The notes: generated by a model not told the origin, from the letters alone. A DNA stretch of 64,000 nucleotides from Bacillus cabrialesii (GCF_004124315.2 NZ_CP096889.1:3765001-3829000), one strand, 5' to 3'; positions 41,924-51,662 are shown, counted from the first letter of the stretch. Numbers and translations: made by a program.

Positions 41924-42767
41924 GCGCACTGCTCCTCTCCTGCAAATACTCCCGTAACGCTTCCCGCCAATGGCGGGGGCGAATGCCGGCTTCTTCAATG
42001 GCCCTATGGCTCAGCACAGAGTAAGCCGGACGGGGCGTTTTGTTCCCGTATTCTTCTGTCGTGACAGGCAAAATGACTGTTCCCAGCCCGCTTTCTTCCA
42101 TAATCGCCTTCGCAAATTCATACCAGCTGCATATGCCTGAATTGCTGACATGATAAATGCCCGGCGGATGGCTGAACAGCTTGATGACCGCTTCTGCTAA
42201 ATCCTTCGTATAAGTCGGCGAACCCATTTGATCGCTTACAACCTTCAGCTCTTGTTTCGTTTCAGCAAGCTTCAGCATGGTATGAACGAAGTTGCTGCCG
42301 CCATGTCCGTACACCCACGACGTTCGGATGATCGTGCTGTCTTTTGTCGCTAATCGAATCAATTCTTCACCGAGCTTTTTGCTTTTGCCGTAGATGGTGT
42401 TTGGATCGAGGGGATCGTCTTCCTTGTATGGCTGGGTTCCTTTCCCGTCGAATACATAGTCCGTGCTGATATGAACATATTGAGCGCCGATGCGGGTTGC
42501 CTCAAGCGCTGTATAATAAGCGCCGATTCCGTTAATCAAGTATGCTTTATCAAGTTCTGTCTCGCATTTATCAACGGACGTAAACGCGGCTGTATTGACC
42601 ACGATATCCGGCTGATAATGGCCGAATGAATGCCGTACTGAGCGCTGGTCGGCAATGTCCATCATCTTTTTTGTTAACGCAATGACCTCATATCCGGCTT
42701 GCTTCAGCTGGCGGCACAGTTCCAGGCCAAGCTGTCCTCCCGCACCAGTCACCAATACCTTTGTCAA
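41916..42767 (-). CDS. spsK: SpsK, dTDP-4-dehydrorhamnose reductase (RmlD type)
   Basis: 283 aa from the TTG at 42767 (GAGAAGGTGATC upstream). NAD(P)-binding GAGGQLGLEL at the N-terminus. SDR residues: HISTDYVFDGKG near residue 105 and catalytic YGKSKKLGEEL near 128. Final reduction to dTDP-L-rhamnose by family analogy. Confidence 0.92.
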   Translation of the reverse strand: MTKVLVTGAGGQLGLELCRQLKQAGYEVIALTKKMMDIADQRSVRHSFGHYQPDIVVNTAAFTSVDKCETELDKAYLINGIGAYYTALEATRIGAQYVHISTDYVFDGKGTQPYKEDDPLDPNTIYGKSKKLGEELIRLATKDSTIIRTSWVYGHGGSNFVHTMLKLAETKQELKVVSDQMGSPTYTKDLAEAVIKLFSHPPGIYHVSNSGICSWYEFAKAIMEESGLGTVILPVTTEEYGNKTPRPAYSVLSHRAIEEAGIRPRHWREALREYLQERSSARD

Positions 42768-42780
42768 TCGGATCACCTTC

Positions 42781-43728
42781 TCATCGGTCATTGTCTGTAT
42801 ACCAGCGAATCGTGCGCGCAATGCCTTCTTCAAACGGCACTTCCTGCCGCCAGCCCAGTTCGTTTTTCAGCTTTGATGCATTGATCGCATAGCGCCGGTC
42901 ATGCCCTTTCCTGTCTTCCACGTGGGCGAACAATTCCTCACAGCCAAGATGCTTCATGATGATGCTCGCCAGCTCTTTATTCGTGCGTTCATTTCCGCCG
43001 CCGATGTTATACACCTCGCCGTCGGTTCCTTTTTCTAAAATCAGCTTGATGGCCCGGCAATGATCCTCCGCAAACAGCCAGTCTCGAATCTGCAGCCCAT
43101 CACCGTACAGCGGAACCGGAAGCCCTTGCTTCGCATGGCGGATAATCGTCGGGATCATTTTTTCGCTGTGCTGATAGGGACCGTAATTGTTGCTGCATCG
43201 TGTGATAATGGCCGGAAGCTTGTGGGTTTTCACATACGACAACACAAGCAAATCAGAGCTTGCCTTACTGGCTGAGTATGGGTTATTAGGGGAAAGCGGC
43301 GTCGTTTCAGTAAATGCGGGATCATCCGCTTCTAAATCCCCGTACACCTCATCTGTTGAAATATGAATCAGTTTTTTTGCCTTTCCTTGTAAAACCGCTT
43401 CTGCCAATCGGTATGTCCCCATCACATTTGTGGTGATGAACGGCTCTGCTTGGGAAATGCTTCTGTCCACATGTGATTCCGCAGCGAAGTGAATCACGCC
43501 GTCATAGGTCTGATCAAATGCGCGGTCGATATCCTCCTGAACGCTGATGTCCCCTTTCACAAAGCGAAATCGGCTGTTTTCCTTTAATGTTTCCATTTCC
43601 TTCGGGTGGCTGGCGTACGTCAGTTTATCTAAAACGGTAATGCGCGCATCCGTTTCCTTGAGCATGAGCTTTGTAAACGTGAGCCCGATAAAGCCGGCCC
43701 CGCCCGTAATTAAATATGATTTTGCCAT
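42781..43728 (-). CDS. spsJ: SpsJ, dTDP-glucose 4,6-dehydratase (RmlB type)
   Basis: 315 aa. GGAGFIGLTFTKLML near residue 8. Catalytic region HISTDEVYGDLEADD near 120 and YSASKASSDLLVLS near 148. The ATG shares one base with the spsI stop. Second step of the dTDP-rhamnose pathway. Confidence 0.93.
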   Translation of the reverse strand: MAKSYLITGGAGFIGLTFTKLMLKETDARITVLDKLTYASHPKEMETLKENSRFRFVKGDISVQEDIDRAFDQTYDGVIHFAAESHVDRSISQAEPFITTNVMGTYRLAEAVLQGKAKKLIHISTDEVYGDLEADDPAFTETTPLSPNNPYSASKASSDLLVLSYVKTHKLPAIITRCSNNYGPYQHSEKMIPTIIRHAKQGLPVPLYGDGLQIRDWLFAEDHCRAIKLILEKGTDGEVYNIGGGNERTNKELASIIMKHLGCEELFAHVEDRKGHDRRYAINASKLKNELGWRQEVPFEEGIARTIRWYTDNDR

Positions 43729-44468
43729 CACTTTTCGTCCTGTCCTTTCTGTAAAGCCTTGTGTACAAGCTGAGAGGCGAGATGAAGCGATTCATGAGTG
43801 CCTGCATCGACCCACCAGCCTTTTAACACATCATACGTAAGCTGGCTGTTTTCGATGTATAGATTATTCACATCGGTGATTTCCAGCTCGCCGCGCTTTG
43901 ACGGTGATATTTGCTCAATATATGAAAATACCTCCGCATCATACATATAAATGCCGGTTACACAAAGGTTGGTCGGCGGCTGTGCGGGCTTCTCGATAAT
44001 GGAACGAATCCGCTTGTTTTTCTCATCAATCTCAGCAATCCCGAAGCGCTCCGGATCATCAACTTCTTTCAGCAGCACCTTTGCTCCTTTTCCCTGCTGT
44101 TCAAAGCGTTCCGTATAAGGCTTTAATGAATCTTCAAATATATTATCACCTAATAATAAAATGAAAGGCTCTTTTTTCGTAAAGCGTTTTGCATAAGACA
44201 GCCCATCCGAAATGCCCGATGCGGCCGGCTGTACCTGATAAGTGATTGTGACGCCAAGCTCTTCACCGTTCCCAAGCAGTTTATAAAATTGCGGCATATG
44301 CTCTTTTTGGCTGATGAGTAAAATGTCTTTGATTCCGGCTTCCTCCAGCCTCATAATCGACCAGTAAATCATCGGATACGGGCCTACAGGAAGCAAATGC
44401 TTGTTGACGGCTTTCGTTAAGGGCATAAGGCGTGAGCCGTTTCCTCCGGCTAAAATAACACCTTTCAC
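43728..44468 (-). CDS. spsI: SpsI, glucose-1-phosphate thymidylyltransferase (RmlA type)
   Basis: 246 aa. Nucleotidyltransferase signature LAGGNGSRLMPLTKAVNKHL at the start, LLGDNIFED near residue 105 and EKPAQPPTNL near 155. It activates Glc-1-P as dTDP-glucose, first step of the rhamnose branch. Starts about 30 nt after spsG. Confidence 0.93.
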   Translation of the reverse strand: MKGVILAGGNGSRLMPLTKAVNKHLLPVGPYPMIYWSIMRLEEAGIKDILLISQKEHMPQFYKLLGNGEELGVTITYQVQPAASGISDGLSYAKRFTKKEPFILLLGDNIFEDSLKPYTERFEQQGKGAKVLLKEVDDPERFGIAEIDEKNKRIRSIIEKPAQPPTNLCVTGIYMYDAEVFSYIEQISPSKRGELEITDVNNLYIENSQLTYDVLKGWWVDAGTHESLHLASQLVHKALQKGQDEK

Positions 44469-44498
44469 ATTAACACTTCCTTACATGCATTTTTATAC

Positions 44499-45512
44499 CT
44501 ATTGATCATACAAATCTTGAAGAATAGCTGATACCCGCTTGATGCCTTTGCCATCCACGAGCGGCCTCCCCCCATTGTGCAAAGAAAGGCGGAGAGGATA
44601 GCTGCTGATGAGTCGTGACATCTGATAGATGAGCGTTTCATCTGATACAAGCTCTCCGAGACCAAGGTCAAGAGCGGCTCCTTGCTCAGCGAATGTTTTG
44701 GCTGTTGCCGTTTGGTGTTCAACCTGAGAAAGAACAAGGCACGGCACACCGATACAAACGGCTTCATAAAGAGAGATGCCCCCCGCGACAATGGCTGCAT
44801 CCGCTTGTTTCATCAAACCCGCCATATCATTTGTCTGCCCGATCACCGTGTATTGCGGCTTTTTTTGGATCTGTCTTCGGACCGCCTCTTGATGCGGTGA
44901 AGCGCTCCCCATCACAAACATCGTGTTTTTGTCCTTCATGGCAGGGACTTGATCGGCTGCAGCCAGCACTCTAAAAATAAGCTGCTTCGGATCGCTTCCT
45001 CCCAATGCAACAAGGATATTGCGGCATTCTTTCTTGAGTGTGTAATCATTTCTTGCGGATTGGAAGGCGGAATGAAGAATAAGATAATCCGGCCCTTCAT
45101 AGATGCGGGTGTTTCCCTGATCGTACGCTTTGCTTCTGATATCGCCGTAAATTCCGTTAATGATGACGTCACTTTGATCAATCGCTTTGGGATTTCTCTC
45201 TTCAAAAAGTACGATTTTCGCATCTGTTTCCGCTTTTATTTTCGTTAACAGCTCGGCAGGCGCGCCGAGAATATCAAACAAAAGCAGATCAAGTTCCTTG
45301 CTTTTTATTTCCCGGAGAATAAATTCGTGCTGCTGCGGCTTCGGTTTTACGATGACACGCCAATGCTCTTCATGAAGAAATGGCTCAGACTCCTGATTCG
45401 TGTAAAACGTTATCAAGCAGCGCCGTTTAAGTTCTTCCGCAAGTCTCTTCATTCGGACAACATGACCCATTCCCTTTTCATAGCCGCCGTCTGCGAAGAT
45501 CCCTATATGCAT
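44499..45512 (-). CDS. spsG: SpsG, UDP-sugar hydrolase/glycosyltransferase-like (PseG type)
   Basis: 337-aa GT-B-like protein. GGYEKGMGHVVRMKRLA near residue 9 is the PseG-type GxGHxxR motif. LVALGGSDPKQLIF near 185 and DAAIVAGGISLYEAVCIG near 258 fit the UDP-binding C-domain. By analogy with nonulosonic acid pathways it removes UDP from the amino sugar before the SpsE condensation. Gap to spsF only 2 nt. Confidence 0.88.
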   Translation of the reverse strand: MHIGIFADGGYEKGMGHVVRMKRLAEELKRRCLITFYTNQESEPFLHEEHWRVIVKPKPQQHEFILREIKSKELDLLLFDILGAPAELLTKIKAETDAKIVLFEERNPKAIDQSDVIINGIYGDIRSKAYDQGNTRIYEGPDYLILHSAFQSARNDYTLKKECRNILVALGGSDPKQLIFRVLAAADQVPAMKDKNTMFVMGSASPHQEAVRRQIQKKPQYTVIGQTNDMAGLMKQADAAIVAGGISLYEAVCIGVPCLVLSQVEHQTATAKTFAEQGAALDLGLGELVSDETLIYQMSRLISSYPLRLSLHNGGRPLVDGKGIKRVSAILQDLYDQ

Positions 45513-45514
45513 GG

Positions 45515-46237
45515 CTACTCAGCCTCTCGTTCGATCGCCGCATCAGGGTTCCGGTTGAGTAGGCTGATGAGCTCTGATGCGGATACATCTGGGCGCTCGC
45601 CTGCTTTTTGATAAAGGGCCTTTATCGATTCATAGTCTTCCTTTGTATCAATGATCAGCCGATATTGAGGGGCGCGAATTCGTTCCGGCGCCTCTAAAAA
45701 CTGGACGTGATAAAGAGCTGGATGATTTCTCACATATAACGTAACGTGCTCCTGATATTGATCCTCCAATGCCTGAATACGGCTGATGTCTATTAACAGC
45801 TTGGCGTTGACCGCTTCACCGCAAATTCCTAACGGGGTATTCAGGATATACGTATAATCCGCGCCTTGATCAAGATGCGCCTTAATCATTACATCAAGCA
45901 GCTCTGGATCGACAAACGGATTATCAGCCGTTAACCGGATGACAATTGTTGGTTTGACAGTCTCTATGACCTCCACAAACCTGTCGAGAACACGTTCCTC
46001 GCTGCCGCGAAAAACACGAAAGCCATGTTTGATACAGTGCGCCTCTAATTTGTCGTCAGTTTCTCTGTCAGACGTGGCGATGACAAGATTATCCTGATCT
46101 TTTTGATAAAACGCGCTTTGCCGGACGCGGTGAACGAGAATATCAAGTAAACGATTCGGTCCGAGCGGGCGGAGCACTTTTCCCGGAAGCCGTGTTGAAC
46201 CCATTCTGGCTTGAATGATAAAGAGAATGTCATTCAT
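45515..46237 (-). CDS. spsF: SpsF, CMP-nonulosonate cytidylyltransferase-like (NeuA type)
   Basis: 240 aa. N-terminal IIQARMGSTRLPGKVLRPLG is the cytidylyl/nucleotidyl binding motif. RLTADNPFVDPELLDVMI near residue 99 carries the metal Asp. Activates the acidic sugar by CMP in family members. Overlaps spsE by 8 nt. Confidence 0.9.
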   Translation of the reverse strand: MNDILFIIQARMGSTRLPGKVLRPLGPNRLLDILVHRVRQSAFYQKDQDNLVIATSDRETDDKLEAHCIKHGFRVFRGSEERVLDRFVEVIETVKPTIVIRLTADNPFVDPELLDVMIKAHLDQGADYTYILNTPLGICGEAVNAKLLIDISRIQALEDQYQEHVTLYVRNHPALYHVQFLEAPERIRAPQYRLIIDTKEDYESIKALYQKAGERPDVSASELISLLNRNPDAAIEREAE

Positions 46238-47351
46238 AAAACGGGCTGTCCTTCATTAAAATGTCATCCCAGACAATGCCTGTGTCAGCCGGAATGTCTC
46301 TTACAGCCCGAACGCCGCCGGCCAGCAGCTCAAAAAACCTCGGGTGCAGCCCCTGCGGCTTTTGGCCGGGGCGAAGCACTGCGATATTGTCTTCACTAAA
46401 CGCTTCACCTTTTTGAATCGGAGCTGTTGTAAAGATCCCTCTGTACGCAAAATTTCGGATTTCTCCTTCAATGGCTGTCGTTGTTTTGTATGAATTGCCT
46501 AGGAGCTTTTCAGAGATCGGCTTCCTGATTCCTTGTTTCAGCTCGGCTTCCGTTTTTCTGATGCCTTCAACCATTTCTTTTAATTCATCCGGATTCAACG
46601 CAAACGAGTGGTCGGCGCCCGGCAGATTTTTATCGATCGTAAAATGCTTTTCTATCAGTCTTGCACCGAGCCGAACCGCGGCACACGGCGCTTCTGTCGG
46701 GTGTTCGCTATGATCGGAGAAGCCGATAACTGCGTCAGGAAAAGCGGCGGCAAGCATCGGAATGACGCTGAGATTGCTGTACTCCGGCGGCGCAGGGTAT
46801 TTCGCCACACAATGCATAATGGCAATTTGATCGTTTCCCTCTGCCTTGATGGTGCTCCAAGCTTCGTGAACATCGGAAATTTCCGCTCCGGCAGTCGAGA
46901 AAATCATCGGCCTGTTCATTCGGGCGACATATTTGAGCAGCGGGAGATGGTTAATTTCATAGGATGCGATTTTAAAAGCGCTCGGAGAGGTGGACTGAAG
47001 CAGGTCGGCTGACCCTTCGTCACACACTGTGCTTAAAAAGATCACCTGCTTTTCTCGGCAGTAATCCAATAGCGGAGAAATCCACTCAGCCGGCATTTCC
47101 ATAGATTGAACCAAAGAAAAAATTGAGACGTCCTTGCCCGCCGCTGTTTTGTACAAGCCTGGGTCTTTCTGGTACATCTTATCAGCCTGAAACATTTGAA
47201 ATTTCACGGCATCCGCTCCCGCTTCCGCCGCCGCGTCAATCAGCGCAAAGGCCTGATCAAGCTTCCCGTCATGATTAATTCCCGCCTCTGCAATAATAAA
47301 TACAGGCGCGTCTTTGCCCACAGTCTTATTCGCGATCTGAAATTCTGCCAT
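46230..47351 (-). CDS. spsE: SpsE, nonulosonic acid synthase-like (NeuB type)
   Basis: Condenses phosphoenolpyruvate with an amino hexose by family analogy. 373 aa from the ATG at 47351 (GGAGGCGAAATA upstream). TIM barrel AEAGINHDGKLDQAF near residue 20, VKFQMFQADKMYQ near 50 and GFSDHSEHPTEAPCAAV near 202. The C-terminal antifreeze-like SAF domain contains GIFTTAPIQKGEAFSEDNIA. Confidence 0.93.
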   Translation of the reverse strand: MAEFQIANKTVGKDAPVFIIAEAGINHDGKLDQAFALIDAAAEAGADAVKFQMFQADKMYQKDPGLYKTAAGKDVSIFSLVQSMEMPAEWISPLLDYCREKQVIFLSTVCDEGSADLLQSTSPSAFKIASYEINHLPLLKYVARMNRPMIFSTAGAEISDVHEAWSTIKAEGNDQIAIMHCVAKYPAPPEYSNLSVIPMLAAAFPDAVIGFSDHSEHPTEAPCAAVRLGARLIEKHFTIDKNLPGADHSFALNPDELKEMVEGIRKTEAELKQGIRKPISEKLLGNSYKTTTAIEGEIRNFAYRGIFTTAPIQKGEAFSEDNIAVLRPGQKPQGLHPRFFELLAGGVRAVRDIPADTGIVWDDILMKDSPFYE

Positions 47352-48220
47352 TATTTCGCCTCCTTGCCCGGCCAAATATGATAATAGTAATACGATTGTT
47401 CAGCGGTGAAGCCCATTCTTTCATAAAGGCGGATCGCCCTTACATTGTGAAGCTGCGTCCCCGCTGTTACCGTTTTATGCTTCTGGGTCGACGGGTGTTC
47501 TATGAGATTCGCCAATAAATGAAACGCGATGCGTTTTCCTTCAAATCCCGGCTTCACAGCCATCAAATCAAGAATACATTCATCGTCTCTCGATAAGCCC
47601 TGAAGATAGCCGATGACCTCGCCATTATGCTTAGCGGCAATATTAATAGCCGCTCTTCCATTCAGGTTGTTCCGTGTCCACTCGTAAAAAATGTTGTTTG
47701 CTGCTTCGCGGCTGAGATGAGGATCTTGAAAATATCTGCTTTTTGTAAACGAGTCTCGGGCCAGCTCACATATCGCTTCTGTGTCTCCGGGCTCAGGCGG
47801 GCCCAGTTCAAAAAATGGCGGTGTTTTGTCATAAAAAGACGGGGGCTTCGCCAGCTTCAGCAAACTGCCGACGAAGTAAGAGGATGGCTGCTGCTGTATC
47901 ACATGCGCGGCTCCGATATCTTCAGCCGGAACACGAACAAAGATAAAATCCGTTTCATCCATTTGACGTACAGAATAAAACGCTTGAAACAGCCTCTTCA
48001 GCTGCCCGGTGCTGTTTGCCGCAAGAAGCTTAACGTTCATGACTTTCTTCTGAAGAATCTTGCTTTCCCACAGAGAGTCTTCATAAAGCAAGACGCCTTG
48101 GAGCCCGCTGTTTTCAAAAAGGCCGAGGGAGAATTGATACGGAACGTCCAGTGTAAGCTGCCTGCTGTGGAGAAAACTCTCAATCGCCTCTTTGGAGATA
48201 TTTTCTTTTACCGTGTACAC
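47351..48220 (-). CDS. spsD: SpsD, GNAT acetyltransferase
   Basis: 289 aa from a GTG start. The C-terminal half is a GNAT domain: CILDLMAVKPGFEGKRIAFH near residue 215 (acetyl-CoA loop) and NVRAIRLYERMGFTAEQSYY near 260. The N-terminal half is a diverged second domain. Probably N-acetylates the SpsC amino-sugar product. TAATG overlap with spsE. Confidence 0.88.
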   Translation of the reverse strand: MYTVKENISKEAIESFLHSRQLTLDVPYQFSLGLFENSGLQGVLLYEDSLWESKILQKKVMNVKLLAANSTGQLKRLFQAFYSVRQMDETDFIFVRVPAEDIGAAHVIQQQPSSYFVGSLLKLAKPPSFYDKTPPFFELGPPEPGDTEAICELARDSFTKSRYFQDPHLSREAANNIFYEWTRNNLNGRAAINIAAKHNGEVIGYLQGLSRDDECILDLMAVKPGFEGKRIAFHLLANLIEHPSTQKHKTVTAGTQLHNVRAIRLYERMGFTAEQSYYYYHIWPGKEAK

Positions 48221-49390
48221 TTAACCAGCCCCTTTTACGATATCCCGCACAGCTTCAATGACATCATTTACATCCTCGTCAGACATTGATGGATAGAGCG
48301 GGAGCGACAGGGTTCGTTTATAGTAATTCAAAGCGATCGGGAAGTCCGCTTCCTTAAAACCGAATTGCTTTTGATAGTACGGATGAATGTGCACGGGAAT
48401 AAAATGAACGCTTGTGCCGATATTGTATTCATCCTTTAAAGCCGTAATCATTTCGCCGCGCGTGACACCGGCCTGTTTTTCATCAACTTGCAAAACATAT
48501 AAATGCCAGGCATGCCTGCCGTCAGCATGAACAAACGGCGTGATCAGCCCCGGAATTCTCTGAAAAGCGGCTTGGTAACGGCCGGCAATCTCTTCTCTCC
48601 GTTTCTGCATCTCATCCAGCCGTTTCAGCTGATGAAGACCGAGAGCCGCCTGCAAATCAAACATGTTCATCTTATAGCCGGGCGATTCGACTTCATAATA
48701 CCAGCTGCCATTTGAAGAATAACGGTTCCACGCGGCTTTGCTCATGCCGTGAAGGCTCAGCACCCGGATGTTGTCAGCAAGCTCCTCATCGTCTGTCGTC
48801 AGCATGCCGCCTTCACCTGTCGCGAGGTTTTTGGTGGCATAAAAGCTGAATGCCGTCGCATCCCCGATAGAACCGATCATTCTTTGCTTATAAGTCGTAT
48901 ACACCGCATGTGCCGCATCCTCCAGTACGAATAAGCCATGCTTTTTGGCAATCGCCAATATCGCATCCATATCGCAGGACTGCCCGCCGAAGTGGACGGG
49001 TACAACTGCTTTCGTTCGCGGTGTGACGGCCGCTTCAAGCTTTTCCGGGTCAATATTGAGCGTGTTTTCATCAATGTCCGCAAACACAGGCGTCGCTCCT
49101 GTATGAATAATCGTATTGGCGGTCGAGCTGAATGTAAGCGGTGAGGTAATGACCTCGTCACCCGGCCCGATCCCTTTTGCTTTCAAAGCCAAAAATAAAG
49201 CAGCGGTACATGAATTCAGCGCCACGGCATGCTTCGCCCCGACAAACGCGGCAAATTCTTTTTCAAACTGCTGAACCTTCGGGCCTTTGGAGAGCCATCC
49301 CGATTCAAGCGTTTCTGTAACCTCCTGAATCTCTTCCTTGCCGATTAACGGCAATGAGTAAGGAAGAAAATGATTTCTCTTTTGCACCAT
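48221..49390 (-). CDS. spsC: SpsC, DegT/DnrJ/EryC1 sugar aminotransferase
   Basis: 389-aa PLP enzyme. EEIQEVTETLESGWLSKGPK near residue 20, ALNSCTAALFLALKAKGIGP near 57, DAAHAVYTTYK near 158 and the PLP lysine in FYATKNLATGEGGML near 184. It should aminate a 4-keto sugar, but the 4,6-dehydratase that makes such a sugar is not encoded between spsA and spsG. In 168 the separate spsM gene may supply it. Confidence 0.92.
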   Translation of the reverse strand: MVQKRNHFLPYSLPLIGKEEIQEVTETLESGWLSKGPKVQQFEKEFAAFVGAKHAVALNSCTAALFLALKAKGIGPGDEVITSPLTFSSTANTIIHTGATPVFADIDENTLNIDPEKLEAAVTPRTKAVVPVHFGGQSCDMDAILAIAKKHGLFVLEDAAHAVYTTYKQRMIGSIGDATAFSFYATKNLATGEGGMLTTDDEELADNIRVLSLHGMSKAAWNRYSSNGSWYYEVESPGYKMNMFDLQAALGLHQLKRLDEMQKRREEIAGRYQAAFQRIPGLITPFVHADGRHAWHLYVLQVDEKQAGVTRGEMITALKDEYNIGTSVHFIPVHIHPYYQKQFGFKEADFPIALNYYKRTLSLPLYPSMSDEDVNDVIEAVRDIVKGAG

Positions 49391-49410
49391 TTCTTTGCGC
49401 TCCTATCATT

Positions 49411-50835
49411 TTATTCACTATCTTCCCGCCTGTAATCAACCCCTGTTTTGTCTTTCAGTTCCGAAAATAAAGCGTTTGTTGATTCTGCCACCGGATAATT
49501 GGCTGCTGTGAATGCCAGACGCGCCTCTTCTGCTTTTTGATGCACGGCGGGACTTCGAAGAACCTCAATCAAGGTACGCGCCAGTTCATCCGGCTGATCA
49601 AACATAAAATCGCCAAGAGACTCATAATACGGATATGTGCGGTTTCCGGTTGATTTCCCGATCAGCACAGGCTTTTCAAACAGCATAGCTTCAAGTCCGA
49701 CCGTTGAGGTTTGCGTCACTGCCGCGTCAGCATACGGCAGCACATCATACAGCTCCAGCTCCTTTTTGATGACTCTGCATGCTTTATGTTTTTTCGCCGC
49801 TGCGTGATACAGATCAAGCTTGTTTTTTCCGATTTCCCACGGATGAGGCTTGATGATAATTTGCAGCTGTTTCTGATCAGAAAGCCCTTCCAGCACACCC
49901 GAATAAAAATCTTCCGAAAAAGGCTGGGTCGCAATGAGCACGATTTTTTTTGACGGATGAAAAGAAAGCTTTCGATAGAATGCGGACATATCCATAGGGG
50001 TTCTGTCAAAAATCTGATCGAAGCGGGGATGTCCTGTCACGAGAATCTGCTCAGGTTTACAGCCTTTTCGTTTGAACCACTCCGCTTCATACGCACCAAA
50101 AACAGCTTGATAGGTTGTAAAAACAGGAATGAAGGCTTCATCTCCCATCAATGCGCCATGCTGAAGACAAATGCTGACGATCCCTCTCCTGTGACACATG
50201 AGAGCGAGCACCCTGCTGTAAATATCTTCTGCCGTACCGACGACAACAGCCGAAATCTTCTCCTGCTCAAACAGCGCATCAACCGTATCAATGGCTTCCA
50301 TAAATAAAGGAATATCTTTGTATAGCCGGTCGCGAAACGCTTGATCACCGAAAGCCGGGTGGTCATCGAACGGAGCGAGAATCGAACAGGCTGTCTCGAG
50401 ATACGGCTTCGGGTCGCCTTTTTGGCATGAATCCGCAATTTCACGCTTGCTCATCACAGGCAGATCACAATAATGCGGCAAGCTCCATCTGGCCAAAACA
50501 GCTGTTTTTTCAGGATCAAACTGATAGTAATTTTCGTTCGTAAAACGCAGATAATCAAAGTGCAAAATGACTTTCCCTTTAACAGGTTCGACGTTTGCTT
50601 TGACTATATTTTGTATTTTTTCTTCAAAAAACGGCTGAATCTGCCCTTCATCGATATGCTGATCCACTGGTCCAAATAACTCTGGTTCTTCTTCCATCAT
50701 CACTCGAAGCTCAGGGCTGATGTATTGATAAAAATTGCTGATAAGCCCAAGCGGAATCCCCTTGTAGCGAAGTCTGTCAAGAAGCTCCACATACTTCCGG
50801 TACAGCACCCAATAATTGCTTAAATAGGCCGACAA
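49411..50835 (-). CDS. spsB: SpsB, GT-B-type polysaccharide synthesis protein
   Basis: 474 aa from the TTG at 50835 (MSAYLSNYWVLYRKYVEL) behind GGGGTGAG. The frame opens six codons earlier within spsA. Resembles capsule/CDP-glycerol transferase-like GT-B proteins: CLQHGALMGDEAFIPVF near residue 222, LVTGHPRFDQIFDRTP near 265, IIKPHPWEIGKNKLDLYH near 328 and TQTSTVGLEAMLFEKPVLIG near 378. Exact acceptor unknown. Confidence 0.83.
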   Translation of the reverse strand: MSAYLSNYWVLYRKYVELLDRLRYKGIPLGLISNFYQYISPELRVMMEEEPELFGPVDQHIDEGQIQPFFEEKIQNIVKANVEPVKGKVILHFDYLRFTNENYYQFDPEKTAVLARWSLPHYCDLPVMSKREIADSCQKGDPKPYLETACSILAPFDDHPAFGDQAFRDRLYKDIPLFMEAIDTVDALFEQEKISAVVVGTAEDIYSRVLALMCHRRGIVSICLQHGALMGDEAFIPVFTTYQAVFGAYEAEWFKRKGCKPEQILVTGHPRFDQIFDRTPMDMSAFYRKLSFHPSKKIVLIATQPFSEDFYSGVLEGLSDQKQLQIIIKPHPWEIGKNKLDLYHAAAKKHKACRVIKKELELYDVLPYADAAVTQTSTVGLEAMLFEKPVLIGKSTGNRTYPYYESLGDFMFDQPDELARTLIEVLRSPAVHQKAEEARLAFTAANYPVAESTNALFSELKDKTGVDYRREDSE

Positions 50836-50839
50836 GCTC

Positions 50840-51610
50840 TCACCCCATTCCAAGCTTTTTTAATGATTCACGCAGCTCGCGGCAATTGCGCTGCGGAGGA
50901 AGGTTCCTGACGAATTCATTTTTTTCTGATTCAAACAGCTGAAAGTGAATCGATTGGTCGGTAATATAATTCAGATCCAGCTCCTCGGCCAGCGGGTAAA
51001 ACGGATAAAAATGGTTGACTCTCCAAAAGAATCGGGCATCCCCGATCCGGTAAAACGCCGGGCTTTCATCCCAACAGGAGCCAAATTTCTCCTTTACCTT
51101 CTCAAGCACAGAATACCTGTGCATCACCGAGCAATGATCGATGGCGCACGGCGCGTTCCAAGTCACTTGAGCGGCAGGCCTGACGGTTTCTTTTACAATG
51201 GCGCGATGCTCGTTTAAATGATAGGTTTTGGAGGCTGAGTAAATCACAGCCTTTTCAGGATGAGCATCGAGTTCCTGCACCATTTTCAGGAGCCGGTCCG
51301 GCATATAAATGTTGTCATCGGTTGCATAGGTGATATATTCGCCTTCCGCCATCTCAATCGCCTGATTGATCAGCGCAGCGTACCTCGTTTTTTCCGTTCT
51401 TTCCTTCACTCCAGACACATCGCTTTGATAAAAACGCACTCGGCTATCATTCAAAAAAGGACGGATTACATTCAGCGTCTCTTCATTGGAGTTGTCATCC
51501 ATAATAAACAATTCAAAATCTGAAAACGTTTGTGAGAGTATGCTAGAAATGGACTTTGCCACATAATCGCTTTTGTTATAGCTCGTCATAATGACTGATA
51601 CTTTCGGCAA
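50840..51610 (-). CDS. spsA: SpsA, family 2 glycosyltransferase
   Basis: 256-aa GT-A glycosyltransferase; SpsA of B. subtilis is a structural model for family GT2. VSVIMTSYNKSDYVAKSISS at the N-terminus, MDDNSNEE near residue 37 and the metal motif TYATDDNIYMPDR near 98. TTG start behind GGAGGTG. First gene of an operon of eleven genes. Confidence 0.93.
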   Translation of the reverse strand: MPKVSVIMTSYNKSDYVAKSISSILSQTFSDFELFIMDDNSNEETLNVIRPFLNDSRVRFYQSDVSGVKERTEKTRYAALINQAIEMAEGEYITYATDDNIYMPDRLLKMVQELDAHPEKAVIYSASKTYHLNEHRAIVKETVRPAAQVTWNAPCAIDHCSVMHRYSVLEKVKEKFGSCWDESPAFYRIGDARFFWRVNHFYPFYPLAEELDLNYITDQSIHFQLFESEKNEFVRNLPPQRNCRELRESLKKLGMG

Positions 51611-51653
51611 ACTCTACACCTCCTTCTTGAAACTTCACACCTGAAACTATCGT

Positions 51654-51662
51654 TATCTTATG
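51654..51662 (-). promoter_or_regulatory. SigK-type -10 element upstream of spsA
   Basis: Minus strand CATAAGATA fits CATANNNTA exactly, 44 nt upstream of the start. The -35 AC dinucleotide is not well spaced. A perfect inverted repeat GCGCAAGTTGCGC lies just upstream (51671-51683). Late mother-cell expression of sps is known. Confidence 0.5.

Noticed and set aside
44469..44498. Missing spsH between spsG and spsI
   Set aside because: I recall no separate spsH in current B. subtilis annotation, and spsG is full length, so nothing appears deleted.
16000..51000. CRISPR arrays, tRNA or rRNA genes
   Set aside because: No regularly spaced direct repeats and no cloverleaf or rRNA-like sequence were seen in the window.
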